This document shows positions 47,939 through 58,557 of a stretch of DNA of 64,000 nt, in pieces. Position 1 is the first letter of the stretch, and each line of letters starts with the position of its first letter. Where the stretch lies: the NCBI GenBank assembly GCA_963816065.1, contig CAWFJG010000007.1, positions 186,001 to 250,000 on the forward strand, read 5' to 3'. Made by a program: the position numbers and the translations under genes. The notes below the pieces were generated by a model. The model was not told the DNA's origin. It saw only the letters and a list, made by a program, of their open reading frames with translations, and ran no database searches. Source of the DNA: Roseiarcus sp963816065 (GTDB taxonomy: Bacteria; Pseudomonadota; Alphaproteobacteria; Rhizobiales; Beijerinckiaceae).

Positions 47939-49118
47939 CATGCCTATCCGGTTAGGACACACACCCACTAGATGTGGGGTGCATCCAATCTCCCGAGTAA
48001 AGTTTGTCGTAGGTCGGCGCTCTGGCGCTACCTGCGAGGCCTAGCAGCGAGCGAAATGCGTTGAACGGGTAGAAGCGGCGGTTGAATTGAAAGGTGAACT
48101 CGTTGAGATAGGCCTGCAGATGCCGCGCGCTGACCCCGTGATGCGTTCCCGCCAGCCACGTTTTCAGATTGGCGATGACGAGATGGCTGATCGGCAGGAA
48201 TTCCTCCGAGATTTCGGGGTCGCCGCATTCGGCGATGGCGCGATGATCATAGCCGCGCTTGCCCAGGTCGGCGTAACCGCTCCACTCGTCCGTGACGATC
48301 AACGTCCCGTCCGCCACGGCGCCCTCGACGAAGCCGCAAAGCGACCTTGCGCTCCGGTCGGCGGCGATGGCAAGCCGAACGCGCCCCGCGTAGCGGCCGT
48401 CCTTGCGCACGTCTTGCGCGGTTCCCGGTTCGCGGCGGCGCACCTCGACGGCGCAGGCGACGAGCGTTTTGTGATGAACGCCCCGGCCTTCGCCGCGCGT
48501 GCGGCCGCCGACCCATGTCTCGTCGACTTCGACGTGCTCGTTCGCGCGGCCGCCGATGCGATCCCGATCGGGACGAACCATTCCGGCGCGCAGCTTGTGG
48601 AGGAGTTGAAAGGCGGTCTCGTACCGCGAGAGACCCAACTGCCGCTGGAGTTGGACCGCGGATATGCCGGGAGTTTGGCTGGCGACCAGATAGGCTGCCC
48701 AAAACCAGATGGACAACGGCGTGCGGCTGCGCTCCATGACCGTGCCGACAGTCAGTCCTGTCTGGCTGCGGCATTTCCGGCATGTCAGCACGCCCGGGCG
48801 GCTCGCAATGCGGAACGGTTCGCCGCGAGCCCCGCAGCGCGGGCAGACGAAGCCGCGCTCCCAGCGCGCCCGTTCGAGATACGAGGCGCACGCCGCATCA
48901 TCCGGGAAAAGCCGCTGAAACTCCGGCAGCGACCGTGGAAATGGCAGCGCCGCGCGCTGCTCCACGTCCATCACGACGGCCGTTTCTCCAGTCATTTCCC
49001 CGTCCAGCCGCACGCACGCCCTTCGCGCAAAGGGGAACCGCCAGTTGGCTGGGGGCCTCACCCGCGAGTGTCGCCACATCTAGATTTAGTGGGTGTATGT
49101 GTCAACCGGATAGGCATG
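47939..49118 (-). mobile_element. IS1595-family insertion sequence (ISXO2-like)
   Basis: Inverted repeats CATGCCTATCCGGTT (47939-47953) and AACCGGATAGGCATG (49104-49118), perfect over 15 bases, flanked by an 8-bp target duplication GAACCAAT (47931-47938 and 49119-49126). Single transposase gene. Confidence 0.92.
47952..48995 (-). CDS. IS1595-family transposase
   Basis: 347 aa from ATG 48995. N-terminal zinc ribbon (CPRCGARG and CRKCRSQTG), followed by the DDE_Tnp_IS1595 core: VEVDETWVGGRTRG, VTDEWSGYADL, and the C-terminal FNRRFYPFNAF. It appears intact. The alternative start at 49079 gives an Arg-rich extension of uncertain reality. Confidence 0.92.
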   Translation of the reverse strand: MTGETAVVMDVEQRAALPFPRSLPEFQRLFPDDAACASYLERARWERGFVCPRCGARGEPFRIASRPGVLTCRKCRSQTGLTVGTVMERSRTPLSIWFWAAYLVASQTPGISAVQLQRQLGLSRYETAFQLLHKLRAGMVRPDRDRIGGRANEHVEVDETWVGGRTRGEGRGVHHKTLVACAVEVRRREPGTAQDVRKDGRYAGRVRLAIAADRSARSLCGFVEGAVADGTLIVTDEWSGYADLGKRGYDHRAIAECGDPEISEEFLPISHLVIANLKTWLAGTHHGVSARHLQAYLNEFTFQFNRRFYPFNAFRSLLGLAGSARAPTYDKLYSGDWMHPTSSGCVS

Positions 49119-50041
49119 GAACCAATCAACTGATGTTACATCGTCCCCACTGAAGTCGCTTACCAATATCCACTCTGATCTTTCGACAGAGTTCTTTGGA
49201 AAATCGATCCAATAGTATGGATCGTTTTCGTTATATAACTTCTTCGCTTTTTCTACAGCTGGTCGCGCAATACTTACGCCGCCAACCGACCTACTTAGTC
49301 TCCACTTTCGCCCAAATCTTTTTCGAGACCACTCGAGGAAGCCCGGAATCTCCTCATTTCCATTAGGATGACCCTTACCTTGATCACATCCATTGGCAAA
49401 AATCAGATTCTCCAGATCCTTGTCCTTGATTGGAAGTGGATGCGCATATTCCCACAATCGATCGATATCTACGGCACCTGGCGGGAACCAAGCTCCCGCT
49501 TCCTTCAGACCTCGCATGCCAAGTGCACTGCTCGAAGCGTTCGCTGAACAAATTACACAGCCCTTCCGATTTGACCAGTACACCTTCATGTGTAGCTTGT
49601 TCGACTTAAAGAGACGAGCTTGTTTATCGCGTAGCCGACTGAGAGCCCAACTAGATGTCGATCCCGGCGATAGAGAACAAACAATCTCAAGAGCCTTGGG
49701 ATCTGGAAGAAAGGCTTTTGCATTCTTTCCAACATACGCCACCAGTACGACGCGGCGATCTTTAGGATCAGGATCTGCGAGGATACCGCTTATCGCCCTG
49801 TATAGATCAGTTGAGGTATACAGAACCTTCATTGACAACGTCCGTCGTTATTATGATCTTTGGGCACGATTTATGTCCAGTGAGAGGGGACAAGCTGCTC
49901 AAGCCGAAGCGAAATTAAGGTGCGTGCCCAATTTGGACATACTGCCTTCCGATCGATTTATCGGTGAATTGCCGAGATGGTCATCAATAGCAATAGCGTT
50001 GCCGCGTATGCTGGTAAAGCGCAAATATAACTACAGCCGCG

Positions 50042-53000
50042 TTAGCAATTGGAATTCGAGACCTTCCCCCACCCTCCCCCGGTCGGCGTGACGATCTCGA
50101 TCGCTTCGCCCGCCTCGACCTCCGTCTGCGCGCAACCGGGCAAGATCTCGATGCGGCCGTCGTTGCGGCGCACGGAGTTCTGGCCGAGTTCGCCGGGCTC
50201 GCCGCCCGCGGCGCCGGGGTTCGGGACATTGCGGTGGCCGCTCAGCACGGCGACGTGCATCGGCTTCAGGAACCGGATGCGCCGCAGCGTCCCGTCGCCG
50301 GCCTTCCATCGCCCCTTGCCGCCGGACCCGCGGCGGATGTGGAAATCCTCCAGCACGACCGGGAAGCGGCTCTCCAAGAATCTCCGGATCGGTCAGGCGC
50401 GAGTTGGTCATGTGGGTATGCACCGCCGCCGCGCCGTCGAATCCGGGGCCGGCGGGCGCGCCGGAGCAGATCGTCTCGTAGTATTGATGGGTCGCGTCGC
50501 CAAAGGTCAGGTTGTTCATCGTGCCCTGCGCCGAGCCGAGCGCCTCAAGCGCGGCGAACAGCGTGTCGGTGACCGCCTGCGACACTTCCACATTGCCCGC
50601 GACCACGGCGGCGGGGTAGCGCGGCGAGAGCATCGAGCCTTCCGGCAGGATGACCCGGATCGGCTTCAGGCAGCCGGCGTTCATCGGAATGTCGTCGTCG
50701 ACCATGACGCGGAAGACATAGAGCACCGCCGCGCGAGTGACGGGCTCCGGCGCATTGAAGTTGGTCGGCTGCTGCGGCGAGGTTCCGGTGAAGTCGACGG
50801 TCGCCTCGCGCCGCGCCTTGTCGACCGTGATCCTCACCTTGATGACGGCGCCCTGGTCGGAGACCGACTCCGCTTCGCTGTCGGCGAGCCGGTCGATCAC
50901 CCGACGCACGCTCTCCTCGGCGTTGTCCTGCACGTGGCCCATATAGGCCTCGACCGTCTCGAGAGAAAAATGCTCGACCATGCGGCGAAGCTCGTGGGCG
51001 CCCTTCGCGTTGGCGGCGATCTGCGCCTTGAGGTCGTTGACGTTCTGGATCGGGTTGCGCGCCGGCCAGGGCCCTTGGGTCAGGAGCGCGATCAGCTCGC
51101 GCTCGCGGAAACGGCCGCGCTCGACGAGAAGGAAATTGTCGATGTAGACGCCCTCCTCATGGATCGTGGTCGCGAGCGGGCTCATCGAGCCCGGCGCGAT
51201 CCCGCCGATGTCGGCGTGATGGCCGCGCGAGGCGACCCAGAACAGCAGGGTCTCGCCCTTGTCGTCGAACACCGGCGTGCAGACGGTGATGTCGGGCAAG
51301 TGCGTGCCGCCGTTATAGGGGGCGTTGAGCGCGAACACGTCGCCGGGCCGAATGCGGCCTCTATTGTCCTTGATGATCGTCTCGACCGAACGGTCCATCG
51401 AGCCCAGATGGACCGGCATGTGCGGCGCGTTGGCGACGAGGGCGCCGTGCCGGTCGAACACCGCGCAGGAGAAGTCGAGCCGCTCCTTGATGTTGACCGA
51501 ATAGGCCGTGTTCTGCAGCGTCACGCCCATCTGCTCGGCGATCGACATGAATAGGTTGTTGAAGATCTCGAGCATGACCGGATCGGCCTTCGAACCGATC
51601 GCCTCGCGTTTCGGCAAGGGCTCGACGCGTCGTCATCACGACATGGTTCTTGCGCGTGATCTCCGCCCGCCAGCCCGGCTCGACCACGATCGTCTGATGC
51701 GGCTCGATGACGAGCGCAGGGCCGTCGACGCCCGCGCCAATCGGCAGCCCATCGCGCAGATAGACGTTCGCCTCGCGCCATGCGCCTTTGGAGAAGATGC
51801 GCGTTCGGCGAGCCGGCTGAGCGCGCGCAACGCGGTCATCGACCGCGTCTACAGTCGCGACCGGGCGCGCCCGCTCGGAAAAGCGCGCCGCGCCACCGAC
51901 CGCCTCGGCCGTCACTGCCTCGATCACGAGCGCTTTCGTTCGGTCGACGAACCCGAATCGCGCCCTATGCGTCGCTTCGAACGCGCGCCGCATGGCGTCG
52001 GACGAGGCCAGCTTCACCTCGATTGTCGTGTCGGAGCCCGCGTAGCGCAGCTGCGCCCGCTGGTGGACCTTGATGGCCCCGCGCTCCACGCCTTGACTCT
52101 CGACCTCGGCGCGCGCGCTCTCAGCCAGAACGTCGGCGACGAGGCCGACGCGCGTGGGCGCCTCGACGTCGAGCGGCTCGTCGACCCCTTGCGCGCGCTG
52201 AGCCGCGATGTCGGCGAGGCCCATGCCATAGGCCGACAGCAGCGACGACAGCGGATGGATCAGCACGGTGGCGACGCTCAGCGCGTCGGCGACGTCGCAG
52301 GCATGCTGGCCGCCGGCGCCGCCGAAGCAATTGAGGGCGTAGCGCGTCACGTCGTAGCCGCGCGCCACCGAGATTGTCTTGATCGCCTCCGCCATCTTGG
52401 CGACCGCGATGGCGAGGAAGCCGTCGGCGACAGCCTCGGGGGCGCGCCCATCGCCGATCTCCGCAGCCAGCGTCCCGAATTTCGCCCTCACGACCTCGGC
52501 GTCGAGCGGCTGATCGCCCGTCGGCCCGAACACCTTGGGGAAGAGATCGGGAATGAGCTTGCCGGCCATCAGATTGGCGTCGGTCACGGCGAGCGGTCCG
52601 CCGCGGCCATAAGACGCGGGCCCGGGATCGGCGCCGGCGGAATCGGGGCCGACGCGAAAGCGCACGCCGTCGAAATGCAGGATCGAACCGCCGCCGGCGG
52701 CGATCGTGTGGATCTTCATCATCGGCGCGCGCATGCGCACGCCCGCGACCTCGGTCTCGAAGGCGCGCTCGAACGCGCCGTCGAAATGGGCGACGTCGGT
52801 CGAGGTGCCGCCCATGTCGAAGCCGATCACGCGGGCGAAGCCGGCGCTCGCCGCCGTGCGCGCCATCGCCACGACGCCACCCGCCGGGCCGGAGAGAATG
52901 GCGTCCTTGCCGGCGAAGAGATTGGCCGAGGTGAGGCCGCCCGACGACATCATGAACATCACGCGCGCCCCGGTGCGCTCGACATCGAGCGCTTGGGAAA

Positions 53001-53680
53001 CGCGCCGCACATAGCGGGCGAGGATCGGCGACAGATAGGCGTCGACCACGGTCGTATCACCGCGCCCGACGAACTTGATCAGGGCCGAGCAGCGATGGCT
53101 CTCGGAGACCTGCGCGAAGCCGAGCGCGCGGGCGATCTCGCCGAACTCGGCGCTCATGCTCGGGGTAGCGGTAGGCGTGCATGAACACGATCGCCACCGC
53201 ATCAAAGCCTTGCGAGCGCGCCTCGGCGAGCGCCGCGCGCACCGCCTCGGGGTCGGGCGCAGCCTCGACGGTCCCGTCGGCCAGCACCCGTTCGTCGATC
53301 TCGATCACGCTCGCGTAGAGCTGTTCCGGCTTGACGATACGCTTGGCGAAGATCTTCGGGCGCGCCTGGTAGCCGATTTCGAGCGCGTCGCGAAACCCAC
53401 GCGACGTGACCAGCAAGGTCCGCTCGCCGCGCCGCTCGAGCAGCGCGTTGGTCGCGACCGTCGTGCCCATCTTGACCGCGCGGATCGCCCCGGCGGGGAT
53501 TGGCTCGCCCGTAGCGAAGCCGATGAGTCGGCGGATCGCCTCGACCCCGGCGTCGTCGTAGAGCGCGCTTTCCGACAGGAGCTTCAGGGCATGCAGGCGG
53601 CCCTTTGGATCGCGGCCGATGACGTCGGTGAAAGTTCCGCCGCGGTCGATCCAGAAGTCCCAGCCGGCCTTCGCCTTCAC
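50042..53680 (-). CDS. 5-oxoprolinase (ATP-hydrolysing), fused HyuA-HyuB type; three frameshifts
   Basis: Hydrolyses 5-oxo-L-proline to glutamate with ATP. The HyuA part (GGTFTDV, KMGTTVATNALLERRG, GFDMGGTSTDVAHFDG) runs into the HyuB part (PVMLEIFNNLFMSIAEQMG, HMPVHLGSM, FHIRRGSGGKGRWKAGDG), as in single-chain OplAH enzymes of about 1200 aa. Breaks of one base are seen near 53165, 51620 and 50385; each rejoins conserved sequence directly. I use GTG 53680 as start because the family begins close to WDFWIDRGG; a TTG at 53707 is possible. N-methylhydantoinase is the main alternative. Divergent from the aldo/keto reductase. Confidence 0.85.
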
Positions 53681-53775
53681 GATCGTGTGACCTTCGTTTG
53701 CGCCCAATCTTTGCCGCGCCGCGACCCTACGAAAGGTTTTATGATCGGCGCAACCGCAGGCATAGGAAGTCGAAC

Positions 53776-54757
53776 ATGGACACTGTGAGATTTGGCAAGA
53801 CCGGCATGCAGGTGTCGAGACTTTGTCTCGGCTGCATGACCTATGGCTCGCCCAAATGGCGCGAATGGATCCTGCCGGAAGAAGCCTCGCGCCCGTTCAT
53901 CCGCGAGGCGCTGGAGAAGGGGATCACGTTCTTCGACACCGCGGACGTCTACTCACAGGGCGCGAGCGAGGAGATTCTGGGGCGGGCGCTCAAGGAATAC
54001 GCCAAGCGGTCCGAGGTGGTGATCGCCACCAAGGTGCACGGAGCGATGGGGCCCGGCGCGAACGCCAAGGGCCTGTCGCGCAAGCATATCCTCGAAGGAA
54101 TCGACGCCTCGCTGAAGCGCCTGGGCCTGGAGTACGTCGATCTCTACCAGATCCATCGTTTCGACCCGGAGACGCCGATGGAGGAGACGATGGAGGCGCT
54201 GAACGACGTCGTGCGCGCCGGCAAGGCGCTCTATATCGGCGCATCGTCGATGTTTGCATGGCAGTTCGCCCGCATGATCGACATCGCCCGCGCGCGCGGT
54301 CACGCCGAATTCGTGTCGATGCAGAACTACTACAACCTCGTCTATCGCGAGGAAGAGCGTGAGATGATGAAATTCTGCTCGTTTGAAAATATCGCCGTCA
54401 TTCCCTGGTCGCCGATGGCGCGCGGCTATCTTGCGGGCACTGGGCGTTGGCCACAATGCTGCGACGGTGCGCGGCCGCACCGACCCGTACAGCGTGACGC
54501 TCGGCCTCGGTTCAGGCGAAGACGAAGCGATCCGCAAGCGCGTCGCCGAGACGGCCGAGGAACTCGGGACGAAGCCCGCGATCGTCGCGCTCGCCTGGGT
54601 GTTGTCGAAGCCCACCGTGACGGCGCCGATCATCGGCGCCTCGAAGCCGCACCACCTCGCCGACGCGGTCGCCGCGGCCGAGCTCAAGCTCGACGCCCGC
54701 ACAATCGCCAAACTCGAGGAGCCCTATCGGCCGAAGGCGATCACGGGGCACGAGTGA
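53776..54757 (+). CDS. aldo/keto reductase; frameshift near 54440
   Basis: NADPH-dependent TIM-barrel oxidoreductase. FDTADVYSQGASEEILGRAL holds the Asp-Tyr pair; VIATKV the Lys; IHRFDPETPMEETMEAL with the His; and IPWSPMARGYLAG plus the nucleotide-loop SVTLGLGSGEDEA and PIIGASKPHHLADAV. It starts at ATG 53776. One base is misread near 54440, where MARGYLAG ends and VRGRTDPY continues. Restored length is about 327 aa. Confidence 0.88.
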
Positions 54758-54782
54758 GCCCTAGACAAGGGAAGGCGGAGCG

Positions 54783-55145
54783 ATGACAAAGGCCGGCACG
54801 ACAGACCATCCGATCACCATCGAGCAGATCGCCGGCCGCGTGCGCGTCGTGTGGCGCGGGCGCACGATCGGCGAGACGACGCGGGCGCTCGAGCTCGCCG
54901 AGGCCGGGTATAAGCCGGTCGCCTACATCCCGCGCGAGGACGTCAATTTGACCCTCCTCGACCGTACCGATCGCGTCACGACCTGCCCCTACAAGGGGGA
55001 AGCGAATTACTACTCGATCCGCGACGAAGCCGTGCATGACGACAACGCGGTCTGGACCTACGAGAATCCGAAGGGAGGCGTCGGCGAGATCGCCGGCCAT
55101 CTGGCGTTCTATCCGAGCCGGGTCGAGATCGTGCGCGAAGGCTAG
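54783..55145 (+). CDS. DUF427 family protein
   Basis: 120 aa. DUF427 motifs: RVRVVWRGRTIGETTRALEL, PVAYIPREDV, CPYKGEANYYSIR and NAVWTYENPK, ending in GHLAFYPSRVEI. The family is a small beta-tent fold of unknown biochemical function. It follows the aldo/keto reductase by 25 bases and is probably co-transcribed. Confidence 0.9.
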   Translation: MTKAGTTDHPITIEQIAGRVRVVWRGRTIGETTRALELAEAGYKPVAYIPREDVNLTLLDRTDRVTTCPYKGEANYYSIRDEAVHDDNAVWTYENPKGGVGEIAGHLAFYPSRVEIVREG

Positions 55146-55164
55146 AAGCCAGGACGGCGGCTTG

Positions 55165-56147
55165 TCAGTGTGAAGCCTGAACCACGAGCCCAGCCGGGCA
55201 TCCCGGCTGCGAGGGCGCGGCGGCAAGGATAAGATCGCCGATCGGCGCCGAGCCGGCCACATCGCCGGCCAGCGAAATCACGAGTTCGCCGATCGTCCGC
55301 TGCGGGCCATGACCTTGGCAGCTCACGGTCACGCGCGCGCCGGCGCCGGCGCCGAACGACTTGTCGAATGCGGCTCGAATCGCGTCGGATGACAGAGACT
55401 TGCCGACGTTTTGGGCGAACAGGTCGCGCAGTCCAGAAGCATTGATCTGCTCGACGAGCTCCGCGGCGCGATTGAAATAGGAGTTGGCCGTGGCGCCGAA
55501 GCAGGTTCCGTGTTCGATCCATTCGTGCCGTTGAGTTCGGACTCGAAGCCCGGCATGACCGCCGCAAGGCGCTTTTTCGTCGCCTCGGTCAGATCGGGTT
55601 CTGGCAGGCTGGCCCAGTCGTGGCGCCTGTCCGCCGCAGCATATTCTTGGCCGACATCCCCGCAGTAGGCCTTGCCGCGCGGTTGCGGCCAGAGGCCGTG
55701 CAGGCTGAGATGGGTCGAATCGAAACTCTGTCCGGTTTCGCGGGCGCATTCGGATTTGTCGGCGTGCTCAAGGCAGAAGGTCGGCTCCCAGCTGAGTGCG
55801 AGCACATGCGTCGCGCGCATCGCGCCTGCGTGCGCGTTGGCGGATGGCGCGACTTCGGCGCCGTTGACGTCGCCGCAAGCGACGTCAACCCAACGCTGCG
55901 CGGGCGATGCGCCATCGACAGTAATCTGGTAGTAGGTCGCTTCGGGTTTGTTCTTTCCGGTGACTGGGTACGAGCGGCCGGGCTGGAGGGTGACGCCGCC
56001 CGGATTTGTCTGTTTACGGATCGACTGATAGGCTGGACACTCCTGCTTGGCGACCAGTGTCCCCGACATCGCGACCTGCGCGGACGCCGGCGTGAGGCCG
56101 AATCCCAAGCCAAAGGCAACAACGGACAGCAAGCGCCTCATCTGCAT
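55165..56147 (-). CDS. ribonuclease T2 family, exported; frameshift near 55530
   Basis: Periplasmic endoribonuclease. A signal peptide (LLSVVAFGLGFGLTPASAQ) is followed by an N-terminal extension, then the T2 active site CAS1 (LHGLWPQ) and CAS2 (HEWIEHGTC). Both histidines and the Glu needed for catalysis are present. One base is missing between ESEL and RHEWIEHGTC (about 55528-55535). Joined length is about 327 aa. Confidence 0.88.
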
Positions 56148-56368
56148 TGTCTTCCATCGAGCGCCGGATGCAATCAACTCAGCCGCTCTCGACAGATACG
56201 AGCTCGCCGCGCTGAGGGCAACCGCCGTCGCCTCGTCGCGGCGACGAATGGCGAAGCCATCACCTATGAAGGCGGGGCGGCGCATCGGGTGACCAGCGCG
56301 CCAGAGCGCCTTGAAATGCCGGTCGCGCGCGCGATCGTTGAGGAACAGAAACTGTCAGGAGGCGAACA

Positions 56369-57217
56369 ATGGCGGAACCGGCGAGCCCCGGCTCGGACCT
56401 CAAAGGCAAGACCGTCCTCGTCACCGGTTCGACCGACGGCGTCGGGCGCTGGGTCGCCGAGCGCCTCGCGGCGCAGGGCGCGCGCATGCTCATTCACGGG
56501 CGCGACCAGAAGCGGGGCGAAGGGCTAGTCGAAACGATCGCGAAGCGCGGCGGCGCGGCGACGTTCCTTCCGGCCGACCTTTCCGAACTCGCCAACGTCC
56601 GCGGGCTCGCCGACGCGGTGCGGCGTGAGACCGATACGCTCGACGTCCTCGTCAACAACGCCGGGATCGGAACGGCGGGAAACGCCCGCGAGGTCAGCGC
56701 CGACGGCTTCGAGCTGCGGTTTGCAGTCAACTACCTGGCCGGCTTCCTGCTGACGAGGCTCCTCCTGCCGCCGCTCGAAAAGAGCGCGCCGTCGCGGATC
56801 GTCAACGTCGCCTCCGTCGGGCAGCAGGCGATCGACTTCGACGACGTGATGCTGACCCGGGGCTACAGCGGCGTTCGCGCCTATTGCCAGAGCAAGCTGG
56901 CGCAGATCCTGTTCACCATCGACCTCGCCGAGGAGTTGAAGGACCGCGCCGTCACGGTCAACGCGCTGCACCCCGCGACCTACATGGACACGACCATGGT
57001 GCGTCTCAGCGGCGCGCGGCCGATCAGCACGGTCGAGGAAGGCGGCGAGGCGATCCTCCAGCTCGTCGCCTCGCCGGCGCTCGACGGCCGCACGGGCCTT
57101 TATTTCAACGGTCGGCGCGAGGCGCGCGCCGATGCGCAGGCCTACGACGCCGCCGCCCGCAAGCGCCTGCGCAGGCTGAGCTTCGGGCTGGTGGGTCTCT
57201 CCGACCCGGTGGCGTGA
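56369..57217 (+). CDS. short-chain dehydrogenase/reductase
   Basis: 282 aa. Rossmann motif TGSTDGVGRWVAERLA (TGxxxGxG), NNAGIG, and catalytic SVG with Y-x3-K (AYCQSKLAQ). After the catalytic part, LHPATYMDT and the C-terminal extension (GRREARADAQAYD) fit the retinol-dehydrogenase-like SDR branch. Substrate unknown. It starts at ATG 56369 with AGGAGGC upstream. Confidence 0.9.
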   Translation: MAEPASPGSDLKGKTVLVTGSTDGVGRWVAERLAAQGARMLIHGRDQKRGEGLVETIAKRGGAATFLPADLSELANVRGLADAVRRETDTLDVLVNNAGIGTAGNAREVSADGFELRFAVNYLAGFLLTRLLLPPLEKSAPSRIVNVASVGQQAIDFDDVMLTRGYSGVRAYCQSKLAQILFTIDLAEELKDRAVTVNALHPATYMDTTMVRLSGARPISTVEEGGEAILQLVASPALDGRTGLYFNGRREARADAQAYDAAARKRLRRLSFGLVGLSDPVA

Positions 57218-57460
57218 GATGGGAGGATGGGATTGCTCTTGTCATCGTGTCGTCTCTCGCGCTCGGCGCCTGGCCAGCCGGCACGCCGTGAGCCGATCGG
57301 CATGCCTCCGAAGGCGCCGCCGTTCATCCGCGCTCGGGAAGCGGTCTGCTCAAAATCATGTCTTTCTGCCCGCCTTCAGACAATCAGACGCGCCTGATAG
57401 CAGGGGATTTTTTTCTGCCATGCTCGGCGCTCCGTTCGGGAAGTCTTGCAATCGCAAGGT

Positions 57461-57570
57461 GTTGCCGGATTTACAACCCTACGGTTGTGCGCTGAAATCA
57501 GGTTCGGAACAGGCACATTAACAGGCCGGAACAGGCGCCGAACAGGCACATATCAGGCCGCGGAACAGGC
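57461..57570 (+). repeat. dispersed repeat copy 2: hairpin, 28-base spacer, AACAGGC array
   Basis: GTTGCCGGATTTACAAC (57461-57477, hairpin with 4-bp arms) is followed by exactly 28 bases and then GGAACAGGC at 57506, AACAGGC at 57520, GGAACAGGC at 57528, CGAACAGGC at 57539, CAGGC at 57554 and GGAACAGGC at 57562. Copy 1 (16735-16852) has the same organisation and equal spacer length. Confidence 0.75.
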
Positions 57571-57664
57571 AGCCAGGCGAGAGCGCGAGACACGGCGCGG
57601 CCAGGTTGTAAGGCGCGGCGAGGGGGTACTAATCTCCGCGGGCGCCAGGTGGTCCTTGGCGGTT

Positions 57665-57935
57665 CCGTTTTGCTATTGTATTTTAACAGTGTCGCGAACG
57701 ATGCACGGGTGGCGTCGATGGCGAAGGAATTGACTTTTTGAAGCTGCAAACCCATCCTCGTTTGCAGCTCCGCCGTTACTGTATGGCTCAGGAGTAAAGT
57801 CGGTTCGAACGTTGCCGCCAGTGATGGCGTCGAGGGACCAAGTCGCGGCGTTGACGTTGACGGCCACACGTCGCTATCGGCGAAGAGGTAGATGTTGCCC
57901 CCACCATCCCTTGTGATCGTGTCGTGCCTCGTGCT
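57665..57935 (-). pseudogene. fragment of an unknown, probably exported protein
   Basis: On the minus strand GNIYLFADSDV joins, after a one-base shift, AVNVNAATWSLDAITGGNV and a Gly/Asn/Ala-rich segment ending at a stop near 57673. It has coding character (strand-rich, Asn/Thr/Ala) but no start and no known domain I recognise. Confidence 0.35.
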
Positions 57936-58557
57936 GGACGCCTGCACCGCGCCGGTCGAACGGCGCCGATGCCGGCCGATCCCGAGCCCGCATGTCGACT
58001 GGGCGCGGGCTGGAAAGCATCAGGCTGATGAACCCTGCCGGCCAATAACGCCCTTGTATGACATAACACTCTCCGTGCAGATATCGACGCCTCAGGTTCT
58101 GTTACTGCGTCCTTTCGGTACCTCGGAGTTGCTTGGCTTGCGCTTTCATCCCGGTGCTTTGGCAAGGACGGCATGACACACGGTCGCGCCGACGACCTTG
58201 CCTCTCCTCGAACGGGTTTTCCACGAAGATTAAAATATAGTTGCATTCCGTCCAAAGGATGACAACCCGTCCACAACGGTCAGATTGTCTGATTAGGTAC
58301 GTTTGTTAACTTCATGTTCTTCCGGAAAGCAGACGGTCGTGCGGCGAACTGCACCGAACGCGCCGGCGCTTGCCGGGATGACGCGCATTCTGGCCGTTGG
58401 CGCTCGGAAGTCCGCTCACCGTGTGGGCCGCGATCGGTGCCGCACAGTATTGGCTGAGCCCAAGAGGAACCCTCGAAACCAGCGCTTGCAGCATTGAATT
58501 AGTTTTTTGCGCTCTCGGTCCCATTTCCAGCTGGCTGAACATCCAGCGGGCTCGCGG

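Larger units (their letters stand above)
46187..49832 (-). pseudogene. PLD-type (HKD) nuclease-like gene interrupted by two insertion sequences
   Basis: The 5' part (49832-49119) encodes MKVLYTSTDLYRAISG and a phospholipase-D/HKD motif LHMKVYWSNRKGCVICSANASSSAL. Reading across the IS1595-type element (using one copy of its duplication) the frame continues unchanged as DVTSVDWFYVNFVVDVPRSD and LLDIHVRQ through 47855. After the IS66-type element there is more coding-like sequence (HKPEFCPDPPFIIDTAFRKAF, to a stop at 46187), in a neighbouring frame. The region is visibly lower in GC than its surroundings. Possibly an acquired restriction or defence nuclease, now inactivated. Confidence 0.75.
57218..58557. 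other. 1.3-kb non-coding region with a repeat element
   Basis: No complete gene. It contains repeat copy 2 (57461-57570), a frameshifted protein fragment (57665-57935, minus) and several AT-rich patches. Codon bias and motifs are absent in the remaining open frames. Confidence 0.5.
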
